NCBI GenBank assembly: GCA_017624735.1
Contig: JAGAMK010000022.1
Coordinates: forward strand, 1 to 55,104
Length of the DNA stretch: 55,104 nt
Reading direction: 5' to 3'
Source of the DNA: Clostridia bacterium
Lineage (GTDB): Bacteria; Bacillota; Clostridia; Oscillospirales; Acutalibacteraceae
How positions within the stretch are numbered: position 1 is the first letter of the stretch; every line of letters starts with the position of its first letter. The notes below the pieces were generated by a model. That model did not search any database. It saw only the letters and a list, made by a program, of their open reading frames with translations, and had not been told where the DNA came from. The position numbers were made by a program, and so were the translations under genes. Of this stretch, positions 24,626 to 32,859 are shown piece by piece.

Positions 24626-25390
24626 TTATATAACCCCAATCTCATTAAGAGCTTTTTTAACACCGTTTACAACATTTGATTCTGCAGGAAGGTTAAAAAT
24701 ATTTTCTCCCTTGATATCAAATACTGACAAATTCTTATCGTCTTCAATATAACTTAAAACAGGAATACCTTTTGTATCAATGTAATCTTTAAGACTTTCG
24801 TCAGCCATACGATTAACAATTACGCCGATTTTTTCATACATAACAAGCTCGTCCGAAACGGATTTAATTGTGTTTATAACCTGACAACCTTTTTTACTCG
24901 GGTCAGTAATTAAGAGCAGGTGAGTAACTTTTTCCATAACACGACGGTTAATTTGCTCAATTCCCGCTTCACCGTCAATTATAACATAATCAAACTCGTT
25001 TGAAAGAATAGAAATGACTTCTTTTAAATATGTATTGATTTTACAATAACAACCTGCAGTTTCAGGACGACCTACTGCGATAAATGAATATCCGTTTGTT
25101 TCAACAAGTGCGTCAAAAATTCTGTATTTTGCTTCACCTAAAAGTTCAATAGCAGTTCTTGTGTCGCCCTCGTCAACAGATGCAATAATCTCTTTTCTTA
25201 TGTCATCGATTGTAAGTTTTACATCAATTCCCAATGCAGTTGAAAGTCCAACAGCTGGGTCAGCATCAATTGCTAAAATTCTCTTGTCAGGATATTTCTC
25301 CACAAGACATCTTACAATAGTAGCAGAAAGTGATGTTTTGCCAACGCCACCTTTACCTGCAACTGCAATGATAGTTGCTTTTCCTTCCAT
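24626..25390 (-). CDS. CooC-like MinD/ParA-type ATPase
   Basis: The 254-residue P-loop ATPase has a deviant Walker A, GKGGVGKTSLSA, at residues 12-23. DADPAVGLSTALGI follows near 42 and DGEAGIEQINRRV near 138. This arrangement is that of CooC, the ATPase that matures the Ni-Fe-S site of CO dehydrogenase, and of related accessory proteins. CooC's nickel-binding C-x-C is not obvious; the CYCKIN stretch near residue 114 offers C-x-C. No CODH catalytic subunit is in the window, so here it may mature the dehydratase-like or AcsB-like partner. It is the second gene of the run, with 11 bases between it and the upstream membrane protein. Confidence 0.82.
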   Translation of the reverse strand: MEGKATIIAVAGKGGVGKTSLSATIVRCLVEKYPDKRILAIDADPAVGLSTALGIDVKLTIDDIRKEIIASVDEGDTRTAIELLGEAKYRIFDALVETNGYSFIAVGRPETAGCYCKINTYLKEVISILSNEFDYVIIDGEAGIEQINRRVMEKVTHLLLITDPSKKGCQVINTIKSVSDELVMYEKIGVIVNRMADESLKDYIDTKGIPVLSYIEDDKNLSVFDIKGENIFNLPAESNVVNGVKKALNEIGVI

Positions 25391-25401
25391 TTTTTATCAC
25401 C

Positions 25402-26052
25402 TTATTTAATTGCTACCGGCATATTCCATTTAAATGTCATAGCAAGAATTCTTAATATAAATGTAACGGCTATACCAATGATAATTGCGAAAGTTTCATT
25501 GATGTGAATAATCGAACCGTATATGTAGAGTACATAATAAACAGATGCACCAAGTAAAGCTGCAACTGCATAAATACGTTTAACTAAAACGAATGGAGTA
25601 TTGTTTGTAAGAACATCTCGTAACATACCGCCACAAATACCTGTTAAAAGTCCACATGTAATACAAATCAAAGCATCTTCTGGATGACCTTGCTCAATGG
25701 CAACCTTAACACCAACAACTGCAAAAGCACCAAGTCCAAGAGCATCAAAAATATCATTGATATGTTCAATTCTCAATTCGTTTTCGAGATATGTATGGCT
25801 GAATTTTCTTGCAAAAAGAAAAACAATAATTGCTACAATAACGCAAATCAATATGTACCATTTTAAGCCGAAAATAGCTGGTGGGGAAAAACTGAATATA
25901 ACATCTCTCGTAAGCCCTCCGCCATGTGCAGTAATAATGGCAAGAAGAATAACTCCAAAAAGGTCAGTTTTTCTTCTTATAGCAATCATCGCGCCCGAAA
26001 TTGAGAATGCAATAACACCAAGTATTTCAATAAAAGCTGAAAATATTTCCAT
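25402..26052 (-). CDS. UPF0126/TRIC-type membrane channel protein
   Basis: The 216-residue protein has the UPF0126 duplicated fold. Each half has glycine-rich motifs (ISGAMIAIRRKTDLFGV and HGGGLTRDV; GAFAVVGVKVA and ICGGMLRDVL), with about seven helices. Bacterial TRIC-like proteins form trimeric cation channels, and some UPF0126 members have been linked to glycine uptake. The ATG at 26052 has GAGG eight bases upstream; a TTG two codons earlier is possible. It is the first gene of the minus-strand run and is probably co-transcribed with the CooC-like gene, although its function need not be linked. Confidence 0.82.
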   Translation of the reverse strand: MEIFSAFIEILGVIAFSISGAMIAIRRKTDLFGVILLAIITAHGGGLTRDVIFSFSPPAIFGLKWYILICVIVAIIVFLFARKFSHTYLENELRIEHINDIFDALGLGAFAVVGVKVAIEQGHPEDALICITCGLLTGICGGMLRDVLTNNTPFVLVKRIYAVAALLGASVYYVLYIYGSIIHINETFAIIIGIAVTFILRILAMTFKWNMPVAIK

Positions 26053-26099
26053 ATACAAAACCTCGTTTTACAAAACAATACAAAGTTCTACACATTATT

Positions 26100-26127
26100 A
26101 GTATAATTTTAACACAAAACAAATCAA
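26100..26127 (-). promoter_or_regulatory. Candidate promoter of the UPF0126-CooC-dehydratase run
   Basis: On the minus strand TTGATT and TATACT are separated by 16 bases, about 50 bases before the first start codon. Confidence 0.45.
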
Positions 26128-26147
26128 TAGTAAAGTGTTTAATAAAT

Positions 26148-26176
26148 AATAAAAGCCACAATTTGCATTGTGACCT
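26148..26176 (-). terminator. Terminator of bofA-like gene
   Basis: On the minus strand GGTCACAAT-GCAA-ATTGTGGCT forms a stem with wobble pairs and is followed by TTTTATTATTT. Confidence 0.65.
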
Positions 26177-26185
26177 TAAGAAAAT

Positions 26186-26449
26186 TCAAATCATAAACAC
26201 ATCACACAAAAGCATCATTATAACTCCTGATACTCCACCAACAGAAGATACACCAAGGGTCCAATAGTTTACAGGTATATGTACGGATATGTATTTCCCC
26301 AATAAGTTAACTGCGAACAATGAACAAAGACCTTGCAATGCTGTTAGAAAAATCGAAAGAAAGAATTTTTTTGATTTAATATGTGATATAAAAACTATGA
26401 AAAAATAAATAGAAAACGCAATTGCCAAGAAGATTTTGCCGGAATTCAT
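26186..26449 (-). CDS. BofA-like pro-sigma-K processing inhibitor
   Basis: The 87-residue membrane protein has three hydrophobic segments. The end, VNLLGKYISVHIPVNYWTL followed by GVSSVGGVSGVIMMLL, follows the BofA family pattern (VNLLG...PINPLTL...G.PGVI). BofA anchors and inhibits the SpoIVFB intramembrane protease in the mother cell; SpoIVB relieves that inhibition, and spoIVB is also in this window. GGGAG precedes the start. The gene is monocistronic. Confidence 0.7.
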   Translation of the reverse strand: MNSGKIFLAIAFSIYFFIVFISHIKSKKFFLSIFLTALQGLCSLFAVNLLGKYISVHIPVNYWTLGVSSVGGVSGVIMMLLCDVFMI

Positions 26450-26549
26450 TCACTTCACTCCCATATTAAAATTGGACATATTATTTTTATTAAAAATAAG
26501 CTTAAATTATTCCTGCCTGAATATAATAAAAACATAAAGGAGTGATGAA

Positions 26550-26717
26550 ATGGTAAATACAAAATTTACTTATGAACAGTATTGTACTCATATCAAAAAG
26601 AATATTATTATTGAGGAAACACTTTTAGAAGATGGAACTAAAAAAATAGTGTGCACAAATACAAAGTGTATACACAACGAAAAGGACTGTAGGAATAAAT
26701 TAAGACAAAATAATTGA
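26550..26717 (+). CDS. Small four-cysteine protein
   Basis: The 55-residue frame begins at an ATG with AAAGGAG eight bases upstream. It encodes a lysine-rich protein with Cys at 12, 35, 40 and 47 (VCTNTKCIHNEKDC). The C-x4-C-x6-C spacing with His 42 could form a small zinc or redox site. No family is recognised. It is divergent from bofA and ends just before the promoter of the next gene. Confidence 0.6.
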   Translation: MVNTKFTYEQYCTHIKKNIIIEETLLEDGTKKIVCTNTKCIHNEKDCRNKLRQNN

Positions 26718-26725
26718 ATTATTTA

Positions 26726-26754
26726 TTGACCGTTTGATTAAATAATAGTATAAT
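26726..26754 (+). promoter_or_regulatory. Sigma-A promoter
   Basis: TTGACC, a 17-base spacer and TATAAT, 53 bases before the start at 26808. Confidence 0.65.
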
Positions 26755-26807
26755 TATTTACGCTAACAAAATATTTAATATAATTTTATATATTCAGCGG
26801 TGATTTT

Positions 26808-27476
26808 ATGCAGAAAATTGTTGATTCGGTTTACGATATCATCGCATTCTCAAACGGTATCATTTATACAAAAAAGACAGTACTTGAAAATGGTTCTGTT
26901 AAGGTTAGTTTTTACGGATACGATATAAAAAGAATGCAGAATACTCCGGTGACTAAAAGTGTTTATCTTCTTAATAAGTACGGTCCGGAATACAAAAAAA
27001 TAGCAGAACAACTTGGCGATTATGTTTCTTGTGATGCTGAAATTCTTCCAAGTAAACATGTTGTTGTAGTATATAACAGTGGTGAAACCGGAATTTTTTC
27101 ACCTGATGGTGAAATGGTATGGTCAAGTGACTTGAACTATCAAGGCAGTGAGATTTCAGGTGCAGTTGCTGATGGTAATCAGATATGGAGTGTTGTACCA
27201 GACAAAAACTGTGTTGTGAATTATTCTATTTCTCATAAAAAATTTAGCATGAGAATTGGTTCTTTACAGTCAACATCTTTTCAAAATCCTGTATCAATTT
27301 CCAAATATGATAACGAGTTGTTTATCTGTAATGCTGATTCAAAAAAAGTAAGGACAATTAATCTCAAGGACTATTCTGTAAATGATTTCAGAATTTTTGA
27401 TGAGCCTGTTTATAAATATCTGCGTTCCTGCGGAAAAGAGATTGTTGTTCTTGAATCTGGTGTTTATGTTTTGTAA
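26808..27476 (+). CDS. Hypothetical beta-propeller-like protein
   Basis: The 222-residue protein is not recognised. Its sequence is a run of short beta strands with repeated turns (IIAFSNGIIYTKKT, FSPDGEMVWSSDL, VADGNQIWSVVPDKNCVVNYS, ISKYDNELFICNADSKKVRTIN). This suggests about four blades of a WD40/NHL-like propeller, fewer than a closed ring usually has. It has no signal peptide. It shares a promoter with the DUF1292 gene 24 bases downstream. Confidence 0.55.
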   Translation: MQKIVDSVYDIIAFSNGIIYTKKTVLENGSVKVSFYGYDIKRMQNTPVTKSVYLLNKYGPEYKKIAEQLGDYVSCDAEILPSKHVVVVYNSGETGIFSPDGEMVWSSDLNYQGSEISGAVADGNQIWSVVPDKNCVVNYSISHKKFSMRIGSLQSTSFQNPVSISKYDNELFICNADSKKVRTINLKDYSVNDFRIFDEPVYKYLRSCGKEIVVLESGVYVL

Positions 27477-27500
27477 TTTAAAACAAAGGAGAATATAAAA

Positions 27501-27797
27501 ATGAGTGAAGAATTTAATCCTGATCTTGTGTCAGTAGTTGACGAAAATGGTGTTGAACACGTTTTTGAAGAACTTGACAGAATTGAAACTGATACTGCAA
27601 AATATGTAGCACTTCTTCCTGTTTATGATGAGCCAGAAGAAATCCTTGATGACGATGGTGAACTTATCATTCTCAAGGTTTGTGAAGAAGATGGTGAAAC
27701 ATATTTAGAACCTATTGAGGATGATAATGAGTTTAACGAAATAGGCAAAATTTTTGAAGAAAGATTATCCGAATTATTTGCATTTGACGAAGAATAA
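27501..27797 (+). CDS. DUF1292 family acidic protein
   Basis: The 98-residue, strongly acidic protein has the DUF1292 signature. It starts with DLVSVVDENGVEHVFEEL, then YVALLPVYDEPEE, LIILKVCEEDGE and a closing EERLSELFAFDEE. The family is widespread in Firmicutes, often near yrrK/yrzL genes, and has no known function. AAAGGAG lies eight bases upstream. The 6S RNA gene follows directly. Confidence 0.85.
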   Translation: MSEEFNPDLVSVVDENGVEHVFEELDRIETDTAKYVALLPVYDEPEEILDDDGELIILKVCEEDGETYLEPIEDDNEFNEIGKIFEERLSELFAFDEE

Positions 27798-27825
27798 TTT
27801 TATTTTAAGATAATAGAATAATATT

Positions 27826-28015
27826 ACCCTGCGAAGCCCGATAACTGCGGACGATATTAACCCAACACACTATTAAAGGGAGCTTTTTCTCGATTTCATT
27901 GGGAGCAGACCTCCCGTCATTCGACGGAAGAAGGGAGCACAGATATGAACGGAGAGCACCCACCTGCTTAACATGCAGGTTAGTATTCACCGCAACCGAC
28001 TTTGCGGGGCACCTT
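27826..28015 (+). ncRNA. ssrS: 6S RNA
   Basis: The region has the 6S plan: a rod with closing stems and a central open bubble that mimics a promoter. CCCTGCGAAG (27827-27836) pairs with CTTTGCGGGG (28000-28009). TGCGG pairs with CCGCA, and GATATTAACC pairs with GGTTAGTATT (10 bp). The interior GGGAGC / GACCTCCCGTC / GACGG helices and the unpaired CAACACAC segment fit the bubble and terminal arm. A possible promoter is TTGACG-16-TAAGAT at 27784-27811. 6S RNA binds sigma-A RNA polymerase and represses transcription in stationary phase. The assignment is by structure and sequence style, without a model search. Confidence 0.75.
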
Positions 28016-28029
28016 CAATAAAAGAGATT

Positions 28030-28064
28030 ATCTCATTGTATTTATTTACAATGGGATTTTTTTT
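28030..28064 (+). terminator. Terminator of 6S RNA
   Basis: An 11-bp stem ATCTCATTGTA/TACAATGGGAT around TTTATT is followed by eight Ts. Confidence 0.85.
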
Positions 28065-28091
28065 GTTTATATTTTAATTTTCCTGTCAAAA

Positions 28092-28107
28092 CTCCTTGTA
28101 CAAGGAG
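28092..28107 (+). promoter_or_regulatory. Palindrome masking the spoIIR ribosome site
   Basis: CTCCTTGTACAAGGAG is a perfect 16-base palindrome. Folded, CTCCTT pairs with AAGGAG, the Shine-Dalgarno sequence of spoIIR, leaving a GTAC loop. It could tune translation or be a protein-binding operator. Confidence 0.45.
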
Positions 28108-28114
28108 TGATTAT

Positions 28115-28726
28115 ATGAAAAAAACAATAGTGAGAGTTGAGATTTCGATTCTAATAGCAGTACTATTTGCAAATGTATTTAGTTTTGTTGGATTTTCAAA
28201 ACAATGTGATGAAATAAGAAATAAGGTTTTAAGAATGCACGTTATTGCAAATTCGGATGAAGAATATGACCAAGAATTAAAATTAAAAGTACGTGATGCA
28301 GTACTTAGAGAGGGAAGAGAATTGTTTGATGGTAGTCTTACTGCAGATGATGCCGAAGAAAAAATAGTTCCCAATATTGATAGACTAGAAAATGTTGCCT
28401 TGAAAACAATCAGGGATGAGGGTTACGACTATAAGGTAAAAATATATGTAGCAAATGAGTTTTTTAAAACAAGAGTATATGATAATTCTGTAACATTACC
28501 GGCAGGAGAATATACCGCTGTTAAAGTTGTGATAGGTGAGGGCAAAGGAAAAAACTGGTGGTGTGTTATGTTTCCGCCAATGTGTTTGCCAGCAGTTAAC
28601 AATGACACGGGGATTCACGATGTTTTAAACTCGGATGAAATGAATATAGTTAATAATGGACAAAGATATTCTTTTAAATTTAAGATATTAGAAATTTGTG
28701 AGGATTTGTATAAAAAAATAAAATAA
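28115..28726 (+). CDS. spoIIR: Stage II sporulation protein R
   Basis: The 203-residue protein has an N-terminal export helix (residues 6-26). The SpoIIR signatures are RMHVIANSDEEYDQELKLKVRD near 47-68, LPAGEYTAVKVVIGEGKGKNWWCVMFPPMCLP near 130-160 and YSFKFKILEI near the end. SpoIIR is made in the forespore under sigma-F and is secreted into the intermembrane space, where it triggers SpoIIGA to process pro-sigma-E in the mother cell. This is strong evidence for endospore formation. Its ribosome site lies inside a perfect palindrome. Confidence 0.94.
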   Translation: MKKTIVRVEISILIAVLFANVFSFVGFSKQCDEIRNKVLRMHVIANSDEEYDQELKLKVRDAVLREGRELFDGSLTADDAEEKIVPNIDRLENVALKTIRDEGYDYKVKIYVANEFFKTRVYDNSVTLPAGEYTAVKVVIGEGKGKNWWCVMFPPMCLPAVNNDTGIHDVLNSDEMNIVNNGQRYSFKFKILEICEDLYKKIK

Positions 28727-28729
28727 TTC

Positions 28730-28759
28730 TTTACAAATTGTATTTCTCTTTGGTAAAAT
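28730..28759 (+). promoter_or_regulatory. Promoter of the GDPD-GH20-Na/Pi operon
   Basis: TTTACA and TAAAAT with an 18-base spacer, about 40 bases before the GDPD start. Confidence 0.45.
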
Positions 28760-28800
28760 GTTATCTGTAGTAGTTTGAATTTTACCAAGGAGGATTTTTT

Positions 28801-29544
28801 ATGCCACTTGTTTTAGCTCATCGTGGTGCAAACAGACTTGCTCCACAAAATACTATTCCTGCTTTCCAAAAAGCATTAGATTTTATGGCAGATGGAATTG
28901 AAACAGATGTTCATTTGTGCCTTGATAACGAAATTGTGATTTGCCATAATTATACTATTGATGAAACATCCAATGGTGTTGGTCGTATTGATGAAATGAC
29001 ACTTGCGCAACTTAAAAGTTTTGATTTTGGTTCATATTTTAGTAAGGATTTTGCGGATGTTTCTTTGCCAACATTGAATGAACTTTTAGATGTTGTAAAA
29101 GACATGTCATTAATCAATATTGAAATCAAACCACCACAAAAAGATAACGACCTCGTTAAAAAAGTTGTGGAAAAAGTTCATGAGTATGGTATTATAAATA
29201 ATTCAATCATCTCATGTTTTGACCCTGAATGTGTGCGTCAGGTGAAAGATATTGATAAAAATGTTAAAACTGCTCTTCTTTATGAAGAAAATGATTTAGG
29301 AAAAGAGATTATGTCTTTCGGTGTTGCGAAATACTGTAAGCAATTAGGTGTAGATGCAGCACATCCTGAGTATTTTTTGATTTCTCATAAAGAAGTTATG
29401 GAGCTTCATAATTTAGGTATAAAAGTTAATCCTTGGACAGTTAATGAAAAAGAAGAAATAATAAAACTTACAAATTGGGGCTGTGATGCTTTAATTACAG
29501 ATGTTCCCGATTATTGCTTAAAAGTATTGGAGGAAATGAAATGA
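28801..29544 (+). CDS. Glycerophosphodiester phosphodiesterase
   Basis: The 247-residue TIM-barrel protein has the GDPD core: LAHRGANRLAPQNTIPAF at residues 4-21 (catalytic His), DGIETDVHLCLDNEIVICHN near 31-50 (metal Glu/Asp and second His), INIEIKPP near 106 and VNPWTVNEKEE near 211. It releases glycerol-3-phosphate from glycerophosphodiesters. No signal peptide is present, so it acts in the cytosol on imported or lipid-derived diesters. AAGGAGG precedes the ATG. The stop overlaps the GH20 start as ATGA. Confidence 0.94.
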   Translation: MPLVLAHRGANRLAPQNTIPAFQKALDFMADGIETDVHLCLDNEIVICHNYTIDETSNGVGRIDEMTLAQLKSFDFGSYFSKDFADVSLPTLNELLDVVKDMSLINIEIKPPQKDNDLVKKVVEKVHEYGIINNSIISCFDPECVRQVKDIDKNVKTALLYEENDLGKEIMSFGVAKYCKQLGVDAAHPEYFLISHKEVMELHNLGIKVNPWTVNEKEEIIKLTNWGCDALITDVPDYCLKVLEEMK

Positions 29545-31136
29545 GTAAGGCAAAGTACAGCATTATACCAAGACCACAAAAGTATAATGTTCTTGATGGT
29601 ACATATACAATTACACCAGAAACTGCTATTCTTTGTTCACCTGATTTTATAAAAGCAGGTAAGTATATTTCTAATTTTTTGAAGACAAAGAAAGATGCTA
29701 ATAACGGTCAAATTAAAATTGCAAAGGATGAGAGCCTTCGTGCTGAAGCATATCACCTTAAAATTAAGCCAGACGGAGTAACAATTTCTGCCTCTGATGA
29801 AAATGGTGCTTTTTATGGTGTTGTAACTCTTAAAATCATGATTATGCAATCAAAGACCTCAAATGGAGTGGCGGTTGTTAATTGTTCAGAGATATATGAC
29901 TATCCAAAGTTTAGCTATCGTGGTGAAATGATGGATGAGGCTAGACATTTCTACGGTGTTGATGCTGTAAAACGTGCATTGGATGAAATGGCAATGCTGA
30001 AGCTCAATAAGTTCCATTGGCATTTATGCGATGACCAAGGTTATAGAATTGAAAGTGAAGTTTTTCCATTATTAAATGAAATTGCAAGTAAAAGAAAGTA
30101 TGAGCTTCTTGGTGGTGCTGAAATTTTAAGTAAGATTCCTGGACTTCAAAAGGGAGGAAATGAATATTTTCATTATTATAAAAAAGAAGAAATTCGTGAA
30201 ATCGTAGAGTATGCAAAAAATCTTTGCATTGATATAATTCCTGAGATTGATTTACCGGGTCATACTGTTGCGATGCTTGCCGCATATCCGAACCTCTCTT
30301 GTATGAAGGAAAATTACGAGGTTTTTTGTGAAAATGGAATTACAAAGGATATTCTCTGTGCAGGACAAGAAGAAACATACGAGTTTGTTGAAAAACTTTT
30401 AACAGAAGTTGCCGAGTTGTTCCCGTATAAATACTTTCACATGGGTGGCGATGAAGCAATAAAAGGCCATAAAATCTGGGAAAATGATTGCTCTGCGTGT
30501 CAGGCTAAAATGAAAGAGCTTGGTTTTGAAAATGGGAAAGAATTACAGGTTTATTTTAATAATCGAGTAAATGATATTCTTAAGAAACTTGGCAAAACGA
30601 GTGTAGAATGGAATGATGGTATTGGTAATAACACTGATAAAGACATAGTTGGTCACTATTGGTTATTCCGTAGTCCGTCGTGGATTAAAGCAGAGAATAA
30701 CAAACGCAAATTTATTGTATCAACCTGTCCATCATTATATTTTGATTATTCATATGCCATTTGTCCGTTGAAAAAAGTTTATAATTTTGATGTTGTTAAA
30801 TCAGGGTTTATCAATGAAAAAAATGTGTTAGGTATTGAGTTTGAATCATGGTCAGAGTGGATTGATACTTATGATGCTTGGGAGTTTGCGGTTTATCCCC
30901 GAATTTTTGCTTTTGCAGAAGTTGCGTGGACGGAAGATAAGTTTAAAAACTACAAAGATTTCTATAAACGACTTAACTTTTTTAAAGTTTATATGAAATC
31001 AAAAAATATCAATTATTCAAGAATTGAGAAAAAAATATGGTTTAAGGTGAAAAATAAGTCCGTTTTTCATCTTGGTAATCGTGGTGCCGAATATAAATAT
31101 AATGAGTGCCTAAAGGCGAAAGAATTAAAGGGGTAA
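29541..31136 (+). CDS. GH20 beta-N-acetylhexosaminidase
   Basis: The 531-residue protein has an N-terminal GH20b-type domain (residues 1-110) and a TIM barrel. Motifs are KFSYRGEMMDEARHFYG, NKFHWHLCDDQGYRIES and FHMGGDEAIKGH, whose Asp-Glu pair is the substrate-assisted catalytic dyad. A late FESWSEWIDTYD segment forms part of the site. It removes terminal GlcNAc or GalNAc from glycans or chitooligosaccharides. No signal peptide or anchor is seen, so it likely acts on imported sugars. ATG 29541 with GGAGG at 29529 is chosen over an upstream TTG. It is translationally coupled to the GDPD gene. Confidence 0.93.
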   Translation: MSKAKYSIIPRPQKYNVLDGTYTITPETAILCSPDFIKAGKYISNFLKTKKDANNGQIKIAKDESLRAEAYHLKIKPDGVTISASDENGAFYGVVTLKIMIMQSKTSNGVAVVNCSEIYDYPKFSYRGEMMDEARHFYGVDAVKRALDEMAMLKLNKFHWHLCDDQGYRIESEVFPLLNEIASKRKYELLGGAEILSKIPGLQKGGNEYFHYYKKEEIREIVEYAKNLCIDIIPEIDLPGHTVAMLAAYPNLSCMKENYEVFCENGITKDILCAGQEETYEFVEKLLTEVAELFPYKYFHMGGDEAIKGHKIWENDCSACQAKMKELGFENGKELQVYFNNRVNDILKKLGKTSVEWNDGIGNNTDKDIVGHYWLFRSPSWIKAENNKRKFIVSTCPSLYFDYSYAICPLKKVYNFDVVKSGFINEKNVLGIEFESWSEWIDTYDAWEFAVYPRIFAFAEVAWTEDKFKNYKDFYKRLNFFKVYMKSKNINYSRIEKKIWFKVKNKSVFHLGNRGAEYKYNECLKAKELKG

Positions 31137-31142
31137 ATGGTT

Positions 31143-32801
31143 ATGGATATAATGAATTTATTATCATTTTTTACCGGTATCGGACTATTCCTTTATGGTA
31201 TTGATGCCATGGGGCAAGGGCTTGAATATACTGCCGGCTCAAAGATGAAAAAGATTTTGGGTGCCTTGACTAAGAATAGATTTTTAGCTGTTATTATGGG
31301 TGCACTTGTAACTGCACTTATCCAGAGCTCTTCAGCAACAACCGTTATGGTTGTTGGTTTTGTTAATGCAGGTCTTATGAATCTTGCTCAAGCTATTGGT
31401 GTTATTATGGGTGCAAATATTGGTACAACTGTTACCAGTGTGCTTATTGCGATGGATTTAGGTATGATTGCACCTATTGCCTTGCTCATTGGCGTTTTTG
31501 TTATGCTTTTTATCAAAAAGGACATAGTAAAGCATATTGGACAAACTGTAGCAGGTTTTGGTATGCTATTTGTTGGTATGGAGTTAATGGCATATGGCAT
31601 GGCGCCGTTGGGTGAATCAGAATTTTTCACCTATTTTATGACTAACTTCAACAATCCAATAATTGGTGTTCTTATTGGTCTTGTGCTTACAGCAATTATT
31701 CAGAGTTCTTCTGCAAGTATTGGTATTTTACAAGCACTTGCATTACAGGGTCTTGTTCCAATTGAATTTGCTGTTTATATTCTTTTAGGACAAAATATTG
31801 GTACTTGTGTAACTGCACTTCTTTCTGCTGCAGGTTCAAAGACAAACTCAAAAAGAACAGCCGTTATGCACTTGCTATTTAATGTTGTAGGTACTGTTAT
31901 TTTCGTGTTTATTACGGCATTTACACCTTATATTTCACTTCTTCAAGGTATAAGTGATAATGTTTCAGCACAGATTTCAGCAGCACATATTATTTTTAAT
32001 GTTGTTAGTACAATAATTCTTTTCCCATTTGCTAATGTTCTTATCAAAATGGCATGTTTTATTATCCCTGATAAAGAACCCGAGGATTCTAAACTTGAGT
32101 TTAAATTTTATGATGCACATCTTCTCACAACACCTCCTGTTGCAGTTGAACAGATTGGTAAAGAGGTTGTTAGAATGGCGTATCTTGCAAGGGATAACTT
32201 TGACCGTGCAGCAGTAGCCTTGATAAATAACGACACATCTAAGAAAGAAAAGATTGAATCTGTTGAAGAAGTTATTAACTTCCTTAATCACGGAATTACA
32301 AAAAACCTTGTAAAAATCAATGCTCTTGATTTGGACTATAATGATGCAAAATATATTGGTCGTCTTTTCCATGTTGTAAACGACATTGAACGTATCGGTG
32401 ACCATGCTGTAAACCTTTGCGATGCAGAAGTTGTTCGCAGTAGTGAAAAACTTGCAATTTCCGAAAGTGCAGTCGAGGAATTGGAAACAATGCGTAAATG
32501 CGTTATGGATTTGTTAAATGCATCTATTGCGTCATTTGAAAAGCAAGAGTTATCACTTGATGAAGCAAGACAGATTGAAACACTTGAAACAATTTCAGAT
32601 AATCTTAAAGAAAAATATCAAGACGCCCATCTACAACGTCTTAACGAAGAACATTGTGAAACACGTGCGGGTATGATGTTTGTTAATACTCTTATCGATT
32701 TTGAACGTGTTGGTGACCATGCTAAAAACATTGCTTTTGCAGTTGGTAAAAAACCTGACGGTAAAGCTGGTATTGACGAAACAATATTAAACACATATTA
32801 A
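31143..32801 (+). CDS. Na+/phosphate cotransporter family protein with PhoU-like domain
   Basis: The 552-residue protein has two inverted Na/Pi-cotransport repeats with the QSSSATTVMVVGFVNAG and QSSSASIGILQALALQG signatures (near residues 60 and 185), each with GANIGT or GQNIGT downstream. About nine helices end near residue 310. A cytosolic PhoU-like helical bundle follows (RIGDHAVNLCD, RVGDHAKNIAF). It probably imports phosphate with Na+ or exports it. Starts at 31137 and 31143 are both possible; the latter has better spacing from AAAGGGG. It follows GH20 in the same operon. Confidence 0.9.
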   Translation: MDIMNLLSFFTGIGLFLYGIDAMGQGLEYTAGSKMKKILGALTKNRFLAVIMGALVTALIQSSSATTVMVVGFVNAGLMNLAQAIGVIMGANIGTTVTSVLIAMDLGMIAPIALLIGVFVMLFIKKDIVKHIGQTVAGFGMLFVGMELMAYGMAPLGESEFFTYFMTNFNNPIIGVLIGLVLTAIIQSSSASIGILQALALQGLVPIEFAVYILLGQNIGTCVTALLSAAGSKTNSKRTAVMHLLFNVVGTVIFVFITAFTPYISLLQGISDNVSAQISAAHIIFNVVSTIILFPFANVLIKMACFIIPDKEPEDSKLEFKFYDAHLLTTPPVAVEQIGKEVVRMAYLARDNFDRAAVALINNDTSKKEKIESVEEVINFLNHGITKNLVKINALDLDYNDAKYIGRLFHVVNDIERIGDHAVNLCDAEVVRSSEKLAISESAVEELETMRKCVMDLLNASIASFEKQELSLDEARQIETLETISDNLKEKYQDAHLQRLNEEHCETRAGMMFVNTLIDFERVGDHAKNIAFAVGKKPDGKAGIDETILNTY

Positions 32802-32817
32802 TAAAAGGACAAAAGAT

Positions 32818-32847
32818 AAGACCTGTTCATTATGAACAGGTCTTTTA
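32818..32847. terminator. Bidirectional terminator between Na/Pi gene and serA
   Basis: AAGACCTGTTC-ATTAT-GAACAGGTCTT is followed by TTAC. It lies between convergent genes. Confidence 0.75.
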
Positions 32848-32859
32848 CACTCTTAAAAC

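Noticed and set aside
24626-25390. Nitrogenase NifH
   Set aside because: It lacks the two conserved NifH cluster cysteines in their motifs, and no NifDK genes occur; CooC fits better.
25697-26101. Plus-strand frame of 134 codons
   Set aside because: Antisense shadow of the UPF0126 gene with no ribosome site.
31977-32405. Minus-strand frame of 142 codons
   Set aside because: Antisense to the PhoU-like part of the Na/Pi gene; cysteine- and asparagine-rich nonsense typical of shadows.
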